DNA of 34,602 nucleotides, from contig NZ_MZMV01000068.1 in assembly GCF_002210435.1 (NCBI RefSeq), forward strand, positions 1-34,602, in the 5' to 3' direction. Below, in pieces: positions 1 through 6,302 of the stretch. Both the position numbers and the translations under genes were made by a program. Within the stretch, counting starts at the first letter, position 1. Each line of letters begins with the position of its first letter. This DNA comes from Micromonospora wenchangensis. Its GTDB lineage: Bacteria; Actinomycetota; Actinomycetes; Mycobacteriales; Micromonosporaceae. Under the pieces are notes generated by a model. The model saw only the letters and a list, made by a program, of their open reading frames with translations. It searched no databases and was not told the origin of the DNA.

Positions 1-34
1 GCCCAGCCCAGCCCAGCCCAGCCCAGCCCAGCCC
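1..34. repeat. GCCCA pentanucleotide microsatellite
   Basis: Nearly seven head-to-tail copies of the 5-mer GCCCA run from the window edge to the start of the dispersed repeat at 34. The tract probably continues upstream of the window. A degenerate relative (GGGCTGG, GAGCTGGGC) lies beyond the matching end of the inverted second repeat copy, near 6200-6220. Confidence 0.9.
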
Positions 35-161
35 ATGATCAAATTGCCGAGATGCAGACGACACGCCGGGGAGAGTGCAACAAATCGCAATACGATCTTG
101 AGGCTCCATAGCAGGGTTCCGGTGGACCTGGGGGTTGTCCACAAGGGGGTCGGCGTCCACA
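34..161 (+). repeat. Dispersed intergenic repeat, copy A
   Basis: This segment aligns over about 130 bp with the reverse complement of 6064-6196. The best-conserved blocks are GATGCAGACGACACGCCG, ACAAATCGCAATACGATCTT and the tail CCACAA(A/G)GGGG...GCGTCCAC. Identity is highest in the first 65 bp and falls in the middle. A short open frame runs through it (35-217), but it is carried by the repeat and I do not treat it as a gene. The tail contains TTGTCCACA (135-143), which matches the actinobacterial DnaA-box consensus; one isolated box does not make an origin. Confidence 0.75.
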
Positions 162-213
162 GGGAGAGGGTGGAAGGTGGAGGTGGTGCGGGTCGGGAGG
201 GCAGCCTCGGGAC

Positions 214-1176
214 ATGAACCCGGTCCTGCGATCCCTCGTCGAGCAGGGCGGTGGCGTGCTGACCCGACGGGCGGCGGTGCAGGTGGTTCCACCCTGGGTG
301 CTCGCCCACGCTGATCGGGTCGGCCAGATCCGACGGGTCCTGCCCGGCGTCTACGTCGACGCCGCCGTCGTTCCCGCCGCTGCCCACCCGGCTGGTGGTT
401 CGACGTTTGCACTGCTCGACGTGGCCTACCGCATCCGTGCGGCGCTCGCCTGGGCGCAGGGGCGCGCGGCGCTGGGTAGCCTCACCGCGCTGGCCGCGTG
501 GGGTGTGCGCGGCCAGCCGGCCGGGGAACCGGTGTGCCTGAACGTGGTCGCCGGCTGCGGGCTCCGCCCCCGGGCACACCTGAAGATTCACCATCGAGAG
601 GGTTTCGCCCTGGTCCCACCCCAGGTGCTGATTCGGGGTGGTCGTCCGGTGGTGCGGTTGGAGCGGGCGTTGGTCGACGCCTGGCCGCTGCTGCCCGTGC
701 TGGATCGCCCCGCCCCGGTGATCAGGGCCGTCAACGACCGGCTCACCACCCCGGCACGGATCGCGTCGGCGCTCGCCGCCGTGCCGAGGCTGACCGGCCG
801 TGCGCAGCTGCGTACCCTGCTCGACCGGCTCGCCGCCGGATGCCGCAGTCCGCTGGAGATCTGGGGACACGACCACGTCTTCACCGGCCCCGGGATGCCC
901 GCGTTCCGCAGGCAGGCCCGGATCGTCGTCGGCCGCCGCACCATGTACCTCGACGTGTACGCCGAGCGGGAGCGGGTGGACATCGAACTCGACGGCGCGA
1001 CGACCCACGGCGATCCCCGCCAACGCGAGATCGACCTGCGCCGGGACGCCCTGCTGGCCACCGTCGGCATCCTGGTGGTGCGCTTCGCCCGCCACCGCCT
1101 GGTCCACGAGCCCGACGCGGTCCGCCACGAGGTACGCGCCATCCTCGCCACCCGCCGCGATGCGGTTGATAGGTGA
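214..1176 (+). CDS. AbiEi-like antitoxin-domain / DUF559 nuclease-fold protein
   Basis: 320 aa. Residues 1-60 resemble the winged-helix AbiEi (type IV antitoxin) domain: an LTRRAA helix followed by RRVLPGVYVDAA. The C-terminal ~100 residues resemble DUF559, a Vsr-like PD-(D/E)XK fold, with IELDGATTH, EIDLRRDALLATVG and VVRFARHRL. In this family the Asp/Glu of the ELDG strand and the following D-x-x-R-D segment form the putative active site. No AbiEii-type nucleotidyltransferase toxin lies next to it, so it is not a standard AbiE operon; such stand-alone fusions are common in actinobacteria and their role is not established. ATG 214 is preceded by GGGAGG at 195-200, a rather long spacing of 13. 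The dispersed repeat ends just upstream. Confidence 0.75.
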   Translation: MNPVLRSLVEQGGGVLTRRAAVQVVPPWVLAHADRVGQIRRVLPGVYVDAAVVPAAAHPAGGSTFALLDVAYRIRAALAWAQGRAALGSLTALAAWGVRGQPAGEPVCLNVVAGCGLRPRAHLKIHHREGFALVPPQVLIRGGRPVVRLERALVDAWPLLPVLDRPAPVIRAVNDRLTTPARIASALAAVPRLTGRAQLRTLLDRLAAGCRSPLEIWGHDHVFTGPGMPAFRRQARIVVGRRTMYLDVYAERERVDIELDGATTHGDPRQREIDLRRDALLATVGILVVRFARHRLVHEPDAVRHEVRAILATRRDAVDR

Positions 1177-1574
1177 CCGGCGCGCCGGCCGATGACTCGC
1201 GCGTCGCCGGGCCAGCCCGCGCCGCCGCTGGTCGGCGCACCGGCCCCGACTTCCTGGCCCGCGGGCTCCCGGATCGCGGGCCCTCCTCCAGGATCCGACA
1301 TGCGGGGAACCCGGTCGAGCTGCCGGCCGAGTAGCGGACGAAGCGCGAGTCGGGCAGGGCTGGGCCAGGCAGGGCGGGGTCGGCCGCTACTCGGGCTGGA
1401 CAGGGTCGGCCGGGCTGGGTCGGCAGGGCTGGGCCGGGTGGGGCTGGGTCGGCCGCCACTTGGTCGGGCAGTGTCGGTGGGTCGGCCGCCACTTGGTCGG
1501 GCAGTGTCGGTGGGTCGGGTCGAGTTGGGCAGGGCTGAGTCGGGGTCGGGCGGAGCGGGTGACGAGGGGCGCAG
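1177..1574. repeat. Gene-free G-rich repetitive spacer with a 33-bp tandem duplication
   Basis: About 400 bp between the DUF559 gene and the 3' end of marR. From about 1350 the plus strand is a degenerate array of GGGCAGGGC / GGGCTGGGTCGG words. Inside it a 33-bp unit is perfectly duplicated (1446-1478 and 1479-1511; core GGCCGCCACTTGGTCGGGCA). Open frames crossing it translate to low-complexity Gly/Arg/Pro protein and have no convincing start or homology, so I see no gene here. Confidence 0.7.
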
Positions 1575-2048
1575 TCAGTCGCGCAGGGTGCGCAGGATGC
1601 GGGTGAGGTCGGCGTGGTCGGTGGGGGAGAGGTGACCGAAGAAGCGTTCCGCCTCGGCCGCGCGGGCCGTCCGGATGGCCGCGCCGACCCGCGTACCCTC
1701 GTCGGTCGGCTCGACCAGGGTCGCCCGCCGGTCGGCCGGGTCGGGCCGGCGCGCGACGAGCCCGCGTTCCTCCAGGCCGTCGACGACCTCGGTGGTGGAG
1801 CGGGGCGCGATGTGCAGGTGTTCGGCCAGCGCGCTGAGCCGCATCGCGCCGTGCCGGGTGAGCACCGCGAGGGCGCGGGCGTGACCGGGGTTGACGTCCC
1901 AGGGTTCGAGGGTACGGCGGGACTGGTGGCGCAGCCGTCGGGCCACCGCCCAGAACAGTTCGGCCAGGCTCTCCCCGGCCGGGTCGGTCGGCGGCCCGGC
2001 GGGGCGGGCGGCCGGATCGGTCGGCGGGTCGGATGGCGCACCGGTCAC
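1575..2048 (-). CDS. MarR-family transcriptional regulator
   Basis: 157 aa. A winged helix-turn-helix of the MarR type occupies about residues 50-125: ARALAVLTRHGAMRLSALAE, recognition helix PRSTTEVVDGLEERGLVAR, and the wing with RRPDPADRRATLVEPTDEG. The D-x-R in the wing is a family hallmark. The first ~25 residues are Pro/Asp-rich and probably disordered. The GTG at 2048 is used as start; there is no strong Shine-Dalgarno sequence. It is divergent from the ABC exporter at 2133 across 84 bp that hold overlapping inverted repeats, so ligand-relieved repression of the exporter and of itself is the likely job (inference). The ligand cannot be told from sequence. Confidence 0.9.
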   Translation of the reverse strand: MTGAPSDPPTDPAARPAGPPTDPAGESLAELFWAVARRLRHQSRRTLEPWDVNPGHARALAVLTRHGAMRLSALAEHLHIAPRSTTEVVDGLEERGLVARRPDPADRRATLVEPTDEGTRVGAAIRTARAAEAERFFGHLSPTDHADLTRILRTLRD

Positions 2049-2079
2049 CGGAATACGGTAGCAGCAATCGCTGTTGTTC

Positions 2080-2100
2080 CCTCATGATGAGGTAACCTCA
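2080..2100. promoter_or_regulatory. Probable MarR operator, three alternating half-sites
   Basis: Two perfect 13-bp palindromes overlap: CCTCATGATGAGG (2080-2092) and TGAGGTAACCTCA (2088-2100). Half-sites CCTCA, TGAGG and CCTCA therefore alternate, with the middle one shared. The array lies in the 84-bp gap between the divergent marR and exporter genes, just upstream of the exporter ribosome binding site. Confidence 0.7.
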
Positions 2101-2132
2101 GTAATCGTCCCCCGAACGGAAGAAGGACCCCC

Positions 2133-3935
2133 TTGGACACCACGCATCCTCACCGGGAGGGCCGCGGCGGCGCCCCCCGGACCGTCAGTGCCGCCGAGAA
2201 GTCCCAGGCCCGCGCCGTCTCGCTGCGCCGCATCGGCCGGCTGTTCACCGCGTACCGGGGTCAGTTGGCCGTGGTCACCGCGATCATCGTGGTGTCGTCG
2301 ATCGTCGCGATGGCCTCGCCGTTCCTGCTGCGGGCGGTGATCGACCGGGCGCTGCCGGAACGCGACCTGACCCTGCTGGTCTGGCTGGTCGTCGGCATGA
2401 TCGCCGTCGCGGCCGTGACCGCGGTGCTGGGCGTGGCGCAGACCTGGATCTCCACCCGGGTCGGGCAGTTGGTGATGCACCGGCTGCGCACCGACGTCTT
2501 CGCCCACCTGCACCGGCAGTCGATCGCGTTCTTCACCCGCACCCGCACCGGCGAGGTGCAGTCGCGGATCACCAACGACATCGGCGGCATGCAGACCGTC
2601 GTCACCTCGACTGCCACCTCGATCGCGTCCAACCTGACCACGGTGGTGGCCACCCTGGTCGCCATGGTGGCGCTGTCCTGGCGGCTCACCCTGGTCTCGC
2701 TGGTGGTGCTGCCGCCGGCCATCTGGCTGACCCGCCGGGTCGCCGCGATGCGCCGCGAGATCACCGCCCAGCGTCAGCGGGAGCTGGCCGACCTCAACGT
2801 CACCATCGAGGAGGGGCTGTCGATCAGCGGCGTGCAGCTCAGCAAGACCCTCGGTGCGGGTGGCGCGCTGATCGACCGGTTCACCGCCAGCTCGGCCCGG
2901 CTGGTCGACCTGGAGCTGCGCTCGGAACTGGCCGGCCGGTGGCGGATGGCCACCATGACGATCATCTTCGCCGCCATCCCGGCGGTGATCTACCTCGGCG
3001 CGGGCCTGCCCGGCACCGCCGGCACGCTCAGCATCGGCACCCTGGTCGCCTTCACCGCCCTCCAAGGCGGCCTGTTCCGGCCACTGATGGGGCTGCTCAA
3101 CGTGGGCGTCACGCTGACCGCCTCGCTGGCGCTGTTCGCCCGGATCTTCGAGTACCTCGACCTGCCGGTGGAGGTGGACGACCCGGCCCGGCCGGTGACC
3201 ATCGACCCGGCCCGGGTGCGCGGGCACCTGCGCGTCGAGGACGTCACCTTCAGCTACCCGGGCAGCGACACCGCCGCCGTCGCCGGCATCAGCCTCGACG
3301 TCCCGGCCGGCAGCAGCCTCGCCCTGGTCGGCGAGACCGGCTCCGGCAAGAGCACGCTCGCCGCACTGGTCAGCCGGCTGCACGACCCGGACGCCGGCCG
3401 GATCACCATCGACGGCGTCGACCTGCGTGACCTGCGGCTGACCGACCTGGCCGCCGTCGTGGGCGTGGTCAGCCAGGAGACCTACCTGCTGCACACCACC
3501 ATCCGCGAGAACCTGCGGTACGCGCGCCCCGACGCCACCGACGCCCAACTGGAGGACGCCGCCCGCGCCGCGCAGATCCACGACCTGATCGCCGCCCTGC
3601 CCGACGGCTACGACACGGTCGTCGGCTCCCGTGGCCACCGCTTCTCCGGCGGCGAGAAGCAGCGCCTGGCGATCGCCCGTACGCTGCTGCGCGACCCCCG
3701 GGTGCTGGTGCTCGACGAGGCGACAAGCGCGCTGGACACCGAGACCGAGCGGGCCGTGCAACGGGCCTTCGACACCCTCGCCGAGGGCCGTACGGTGATC
3801 ACCATCGCGCACCGGCTCTCCACGGTGCGCCACGCCGACCAGATCGCGGTGCTCGACCACGGCCGGATCGTCGAGTCCGGCACCCACGAGACGCTGCTGG
3901 CCCGCGCCGGCCGGTACGCCACCCTGGCCGGCTGA
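2133..3935 (+). CDS. ABC exporter, fused membrane and ATPase domains
   Basis: 600 aa half-transporter of the multidrug/lipid exporter type, expected to work as a homodimer in the plasma membrane. Residues 1-330 carry six hydrophobic segments starting at VVTAIIVVSSIVAMASPFLL. The ATPase domain has Walker A GETGSGKST (about residue 400), Q-loop VVSQETYLL, signature FSGGEKQRLAIAR (about 504), Walker B VLVLDEATSALD (about 525) and H-loop ITIAHRLST. All catalytic residues are intact. The TTG start at 2133 is chosen because AAGGA (2123-2127) sits 5 nt before it and no better start fits. The divergent marR gene and shared operator suggest drug- or metabolite-inducible efflux. The substrate is unknown. 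Confidence 0.92.
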   Translation: MDTTHPHREGRGGAPRTVSAAEKSQARAVSLRRIGRLFTAYRGQLAVVTAIIVVSSIVAMASPFLLRAVIDRALPERDLTLLVWLVVGMIAVAAVTAVLGVAQTWISTRVGQLVMHRLRTDVFAHLHRQSIAFFTRTRTGEVQSRITNDIGGMQTVVTSTATSIASNLTTVVATLVAMVALSWRLTLVSLVVLPPAIWLTRRVAAMRREITAQRQRELADLNVTIEEGLSISGVQLSKTLGAGGALIDRFTASSARLVDLELRSELAGRWRMATMTIIFAAIPAVIYLGAGLPGTAGTLSIGTLVAFTALQGGLFRPLMGLLNVGVTLTASLALFARIFEYLDLPVEVDDPARPVTIDPARVRGHLRVEDVTFSYPGSDTAAVAGISLDVPAGSSLALVGETGSGKSTLAALVSRLHDPDAGRITIDGVDLRDLRLTDLAAVVGVVSQETYLLHTTIRENLRYARPDATDAQLEDAARAAQIHDLIAALPDGYDTVVGSRGHRFSGGEKQRLAIARTLLRDPRVLVLDEATSALDTETERAVQRAFDTLAEGRTVITIAHRLSTVRHADQIAVLDHGRIVESGTHETLLARAGRYATLAG

Positions 3936-4000
3936 CCAGGGGCGACCCGGCAGGCGGAAAAACCCGATCTGCAAGACGTGAGTCGTCGATCACCGGTGAC

Positions 4001-4012
4001 TAGAGTGACGCC
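4001..4012 (+). promoter_or_regulatory. -10 element of a leaderless promoter for the VOC gene
   Basis: TAGAGT at 4001-4006 is followed by exactly six bases and then the GTG start at 4013. The expected transcription start is therefore the G of the start codon. There is no Shine-Dalgarno sequence, which agrees with a leaderless mRNA. No good -35 element is visible. Confidence 0.55.
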
Positions 4013-4714
4013 GTGCAAAATGGTGTGCGGGCCCAGGTGCCGGTGCTGTACGTGGCGGACGCCGACGCGGCCCGACGGTTCTACGAGAACTTCGGCTACA
4101 CCGAGATCCGGGCCGGCGGCGACGGCGGATCACGCTGGTCGTACCTGCGGTGTGGGGAGTTGACGCTGCTGCTGGCGGCGGTCACCCCGCGCCTGGTCAC
4201 CGTCGAGTTGCCCCTGCTGCTCTACCTGTACGTCGAGGACCTGACGGCGACCGCCGAACGGCTCACCGCCGCCGGGCACCCCGTGCGGAAGGCCGGCTAC
4301 CCGGAACATGCGCCGGGCGGCGAGTGCCGGGTCACCGACCCCGACGGCAACGTGGTCGCCTTCGGGCAGCGGCAGGCCGTACCGCAGCAGGAGCGTGACC
4401 CGCAGGCGGGCGGTGAGGCGCGGTTCTCGCTGATCCGGGAGGCCGCCGAGGCGGCCGGTCGGCGCGGCGGCGCGCCCGCCCGCTGCCAGATCGGCGGCCG
4501 GCGCGGCGAGCCCTGCCCCGAACCGGCCGAGGTCAAGCTCGCCGACTCGTGGGGCGACACGGCGTGGGGCTGCATGGCACATGCCGACGAGACGCTGCTG
4601 ACCGCCCGTGGCGCGTTCCTGGCCACCGAGGACGGTTCGGGCCTCGGCCCGTTCCTGCGCGCCCGCCAGGGTCAGCCGGAACGGCATTCTGCCGAGGAGG
4701 CGTCCAGCGCCTGA
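4013..4714 (+). CDS. VOC (glyoxalase/bleomycin-resistance fold) protein with extra C-terminal Cys/His domain
   Basis: 233 aa. Residues 1-125 form a VOC domain: VPVLYVADADAARRFYENFG, the second repeat YLYVEDLTATAERLTAAG, and the closing DPDGNVVAFGQ. VOC proteins bind metals or hydrophobic ligands; the substrate here is not deducible. Residues 135-220 are an added domain with three Cys and one His in the order ARCQ, EPCPEPAEVKLADSWGD, AWGCMAHADE, which could form a metal site (inference). The GTG at 4013 is set by the leaderless -10 element. The last 43 bp overlap the convergent gene at 4672. A resistance or enzymatic role are both possible. Confidence 0.8.
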   Translation: MQNGVRAQVPVLYVADADAARRFYENFGYTEIRAGGDGGSRWSYLRCGELTLLLAAVTPRLVTVELPLLLYLYVEDLTATAERLTAAGHPVRKAGYPEHAPGGECRVTDPDGNVVAFGQRQAVPQQERDPQAGGEARFSLIREAAEAAGRRGGAPARCQIGGRRGEPCPEPAEVKLADSWGDTAWGCMAHADETLLTARGAFLATEDGSGLGPFLRARQGQPERHSAEEASSA

Positions 4715-5019
4715 CCGCCGGATGCCGACCAGGGGAGTGCCCGCTGGGGCACCCGCGTTTCCTTGTGCTGGCCGGCCCGGGACGGCGGCGTCGTGGTGGG
4801 GGCGTGGCGCAGGCCGGCGAGTCGGACGAAGACCTCCCGTTTGGCGGTGGCCTCGCCGCGCCGGTCGAGCACGTAGCCGGTGAGCCAGACCCATCCGTCG
4901 TAGGTGGGCCGGTCGGACACCGACACCACCCGCAGCCGCAGGGCACGTTCCCCGGTGAACTGCACCGAGGCGGCCCGGTCGACGATCAGCAGGTCGCCGG
5001 GGCGGGGGCGTTCGTTCAC
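4672..5019 (-). CDS. Conserved hypothetical protein, coupled to the DivIVA-like gene
   Basis: 115 aa, function not recognised. The N-terminal two thirds look like a small beta-rich domain (GDLLIVDRAASVQF, LRLRVVSVSDRPTYDGWVWL, REVFVRLAGLR). The C-terminal ~40 residues are low-complexity and may be disordered. The start GTG (5019) overlaps the stop of the upstream DivIVA-like gene in a GTGA junction, so the two are translationally coupled and probably work together. Its 3' end overlaps the VOC gene antisense by 43 bp. No signal peptide or membrane segment is present. Confidence 0.65.
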   Translation of the reverse strand: MNERPRPGDLLIVDRAASVQFTGERALRLRVVSVSDRPTYDGWVWLTGYVLDRRGEATAKREVFVRLAGLRHAPTTTPPSRAGQHKETRVPQRALPWSASGGQALDASSAECRSG

Positions 5020-5294
5020 CAGTGCCCGCCGTTCGTGGGCGGGCAGTCCCGCGCGTGCCGGCTCTGCCAGTCGCGCAGGGCCCGCTTGAGCCGGTCGTTC
5101 TCCTGGGCGAGGGCGCGGATCTCCTGGTGCAGGGCGGCCAGTTCGTCGGCCAGCCGGGACTGGAACCGGCGTACCTCGGCGGGGTCGACGCCGCGTCGGC
5201 GGGTCGGGAACTCGTGGGTGCGTACCTCGTGGGGGGTCAGTAGGGCCGGGTGACCGGTCCCGTAGGGCTGGCCACCGCGATACACCTGGGCCAC
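5016..5294 (-). CDS. Small DivIVA-like coiled-coil protein
   Basis: 92 aa. Residues 20-50 (LLTPHEVRTHEFPTRRRGVD, then PAEVRRF) match the DivIVA N-terminal domain, which in longer family members binds membranes. Residues 45-78 are a heptad-rich helix (LADELAALHQEIRALAQEND) expected to form a coiled coil. It is much shorter than classical DivIVA/Wag31 (250 aa or more), so it is not the polar-growth protein itself. The GTG at 5294 is chosen because GGAAAGGA lies 5 nt upstream; longer readings of the frame lack support. It is transcribed from the promoter at 5514-5542 through a long structured leader, is divergent from a GntR regulator, and is coupled to the next gene. Confidence 0.75.
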   Translation of the reverse strand: MAQVYRGGQPYGTGHPALLTPHEVRTHEFPTRRRGVDPAEVRRFQSRLADELAALHQEIRALAQENDRLKRALRDWQSRHARDCPPTNGGHW

Positions 5295-5295
5295 G

Positions 5296-5352
5296 GGGGT
5301 CCTTTCCGGTGCTGGAGGGCGGAGGGGTCCTTTCGGCGGTGCTGGAGGGCGG
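5296..5352. repeat. Tandem duplication in the leader of the DivIVA-like gene
   Basis: Two near-identical units, 5296-5322 and 5324-5352, both read GGGGTCCTTTC...GGTGCTGGAGGGCGG on the plus strand. On the minus (sense) strand each unit contains GAAAGGACCCC, so the ribosome binding site of the gene is present twice, the proximal copy being correctly spaced from the GTG at 5294. Confidence 0.8.
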
Positions 5353-5478
5353 GTCGTCCGCCGCCGGCTGCGGACGACCCGCCCGCTCGGCGGTCGCAGC
5401 CCACTTCGGCGGTACGACGACAGGGCAGCCGGACGGGGTCGGGGCGGGCGCACACCCGCCCCGACCGGGGGAAACCCC
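5347..5478 (-). ncRNA. Candidate structured 5' leader with three hairpins
   Basis: Between the minus-strand promoter (start predicted near 5507) and the DivIVA-like gene there are three perfect stems. They are 5347-5361 with 5370-5384 (15 bp, 8-nt loop), 5437-5448 with 5455-5466 (12 bp, 6-nt loop), and immediately next to it 5467-5470 with 5475-5478 (4 bp, loop GAAA on the plus strand). The flanking genes diverge, so no terminator is needed here; an attenuator or regulatory RNA leader is an inference from position. It matches no riboswitch class I recognise. Confidence 0.45.
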
Positions 5479-5484
5479 TCTCTC

Positions 5485-5596
5485 GTTGCCACGCGAGGAG
5501 CGGTTCGGTATCCAACATATCTAGACATGCTGGATGAGTCAACGCTGCTTGTTAGGTGCGTCGCGGTGTGATCGAATCGGGTTGCCACGCGAGGAG
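5485..5596 (+). repeat. 16-bp direct repeat, second copy carrying the gntR ribosome binding site
   Basis: GTTGCCACGCGAGGAG occurs perfectly at 5485-5500 and 5581-5596, exactly 96 bp apart. The GAGGAG of the second copy is the ribosome binding site for the ATG at 5601. The first copy is followed by no open reading frame, so it may be a protein site or the remnant of a duplicated leader. Confidence 0.85.
5514..5542 (-). promoter_or_regulatory. Promoter of the DivIVA-like operon with GntR operator in its spacer
   Basis: On the minus strand the -35 TTGACT (5542-5537) and the -10 TATGTT (5519-5514) are separated by exactly 17 bp, giving a start near 5507. The spacer and -10 region hold an imperfect palindrome, CATATCTAGACATG (5516-5529, one mismatched pair around TCTAGA). 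It is a good candidate for repression by the divergently encoded GntR protein (inference). Confidence 0.65.
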
Positions 5597-5600
5597 TGCC

Positions 5601-5840
5601 ATGCGAGAAGTGCCGGACTACTGGCGCATCGCCGATGATGTGATCGCCGACGTCAGAGCCAAGAGGTTGAAGGCGGGGGACAAGTTGCCCTCGATTGCCG
5701 AGCTGCGCCAGAAGTACGAGGTCAGCCATGGGACCGTGCAGATGTCCTACGCCCGGCTGGAAGCGCTGCGGATCATTCGACGGCAGCAGGGCAAGGGCGT
5801 CTTCGTCAACGACCCGAAGCTCTGGATGCGCGAACCCTGA
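5601..5840 (+). CDS. Small GntR-family regulator, DNA-binding domain only
   Basis: 79 aa. It is a winged helix of the GntR/YtrA type and little else: YWRIADDVIADVRAKRLKAG, KLPSIAELRQKYEVSHGTVQ, MSYARLEALRIIRRQQGKGV and FV. There is no effector-binding domain, so it resembles the minimal GntR regulators of actinobacterial plasmids and integrative elements. The ATG at 5601 is fixed by GAGGAG at 5591-5596. It faces away from the DivIVA-like gene, whose promoter contains a palindrome suited to a GntR dimer. I see no integrase, att site or replication gene nearby to support an integrated element. Confidence 0.85.
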   Translation: MREVPDYWRIADDVIADVRAKRLKAGDKLPSIAELRQKYEVSHGTVQMSYARLEALRIIRRQQGKGVFVNDPKLWMREP

Positions 5841-5890
5841 CCCGCCTCCCTGGCCCGCCGCCCTGCTCCGCTCCGCCCGATTCGATCTGC

Positions 5891-5955
5891 CCGGGTGATC
5901 AAGAAGTTCGTGTCAATTCTGATCTTCCTGATGACGCGAACCTCTTGATCACCGG
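5891..5955. repeat. Long imperfect inverted repeat (hairpin element)
   Basis: The arms at about 5891-5914 and 5932-5955 pair over 20-24 bp with about two base differences and one extra G near the outer end (left arm TGATCAAGAAGTTCGTGTCA; right arm, reverse-complemented, TGATCAAGAGGTTCGCGTCA). The 17-nt loop is AT-richer than its surroundings. It lies 50 bp past the gntR stop, so it could terminate that transcript, but its size suggests a REP-like intergenic element. Confidence 0.7.
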
Positions 5956-6063
5956 GCGCATGGCGGGTTCGCGCGCCCCGTAAGTCGTCCACGCCTCACT
6001 TTCACCTGGCGGCGCTTGCCCGCCTCGGGAGGTCGAGCTTGATCGCACGGCCTCCACGTGTCG

Positions 6064-6196
6064 CCCCCGTGGACGCCACCCCCTTTGTGGGCAGGCCCCC
6101 ACGTGCTCCGGGGCTCTGCCGCGAAGCGCCAAGATCGTATTGCGATTTGTCGCACCGTGCTCGGCGTGTCGTCTGCATTTCGGCAACTTGATCATG
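6064..6196 (-). repeat. Dispersed intergenic repeat, copy B (inverted)
   Basis: The reverse complement of this segment aligns with 34-161. The shared blocks are CATGATCAA(A/G)TTGCCG, GATGCAGACGACACGCCG, ACAAATCGCAATACGATCTT and the GCGTCCAC tail. The DnaA-box-like word of copy A is changed here to CTGCCCACA, so that word is not conserved. Confidence 0.75.
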
Positions 6197-6302
6197 AGTG
6201 GGGCTGGTTGAGCTGGGCAGGCGTCTTGATCAGCGGGGCGGAGTCGGGAAGGAGTCGGAAAAGTGGGGGGAGCCGTGGGGGGTCTGGGGGCGTCCAAGGG
6301 GT

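Larger units (their letters stand above)
5841..6302. other. Gene-free 460-bp spacer rich in repeats
   Basis: No credible gene. It holds an imperfect 65-bp inverted repeat (5891-5955), the second copy of the dispersed repeat (6064-6196) and four TGATCAAG/CTTGATCA octamers (5896, 5944, 6187, 6225), which would be rare by chance in DNA this GC-rich. A short minus-strand frame across the repeat mirrors the one at the left end of the window and is not a gene. Confidence 0.7.

Noticed and set aside
135..160. Possible replication origin (DnaA box TTGTCCACA plus GCGTCCACAGG)
   Set aside because: Only one full box, no AT-rich unwinding region and no dnaA, dnaN or parAB nearby; the box is not conserved in the second repeat copy.
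35..217. 60-aa open frame at the left end
   Set aside because: It lies entirely in the dispersed repeat and reads into the next gene's upstream region; it has no ribosome binding site and no plausible protein composition.
214..1176. AbiE-type toxin-antitoxin operon
   Set aside because: Only the AbiEi-like domain is present, fused to a DUF559 fold; there is no AbiEii nucleotidyltransferase gene on either side.
2082..3974. Long antisense open frame opposite the ABC exporter
   Set aside because: Typical GC-rich shadow frame; the sense frame has all ABC motifs.
5601..5840. Integrated conjugative element suggested by the mini-GntR regulator
   Set aside because: No integrase, excisionase, relaxase, replication gene, tRNA or att-like repeat is present in the window.
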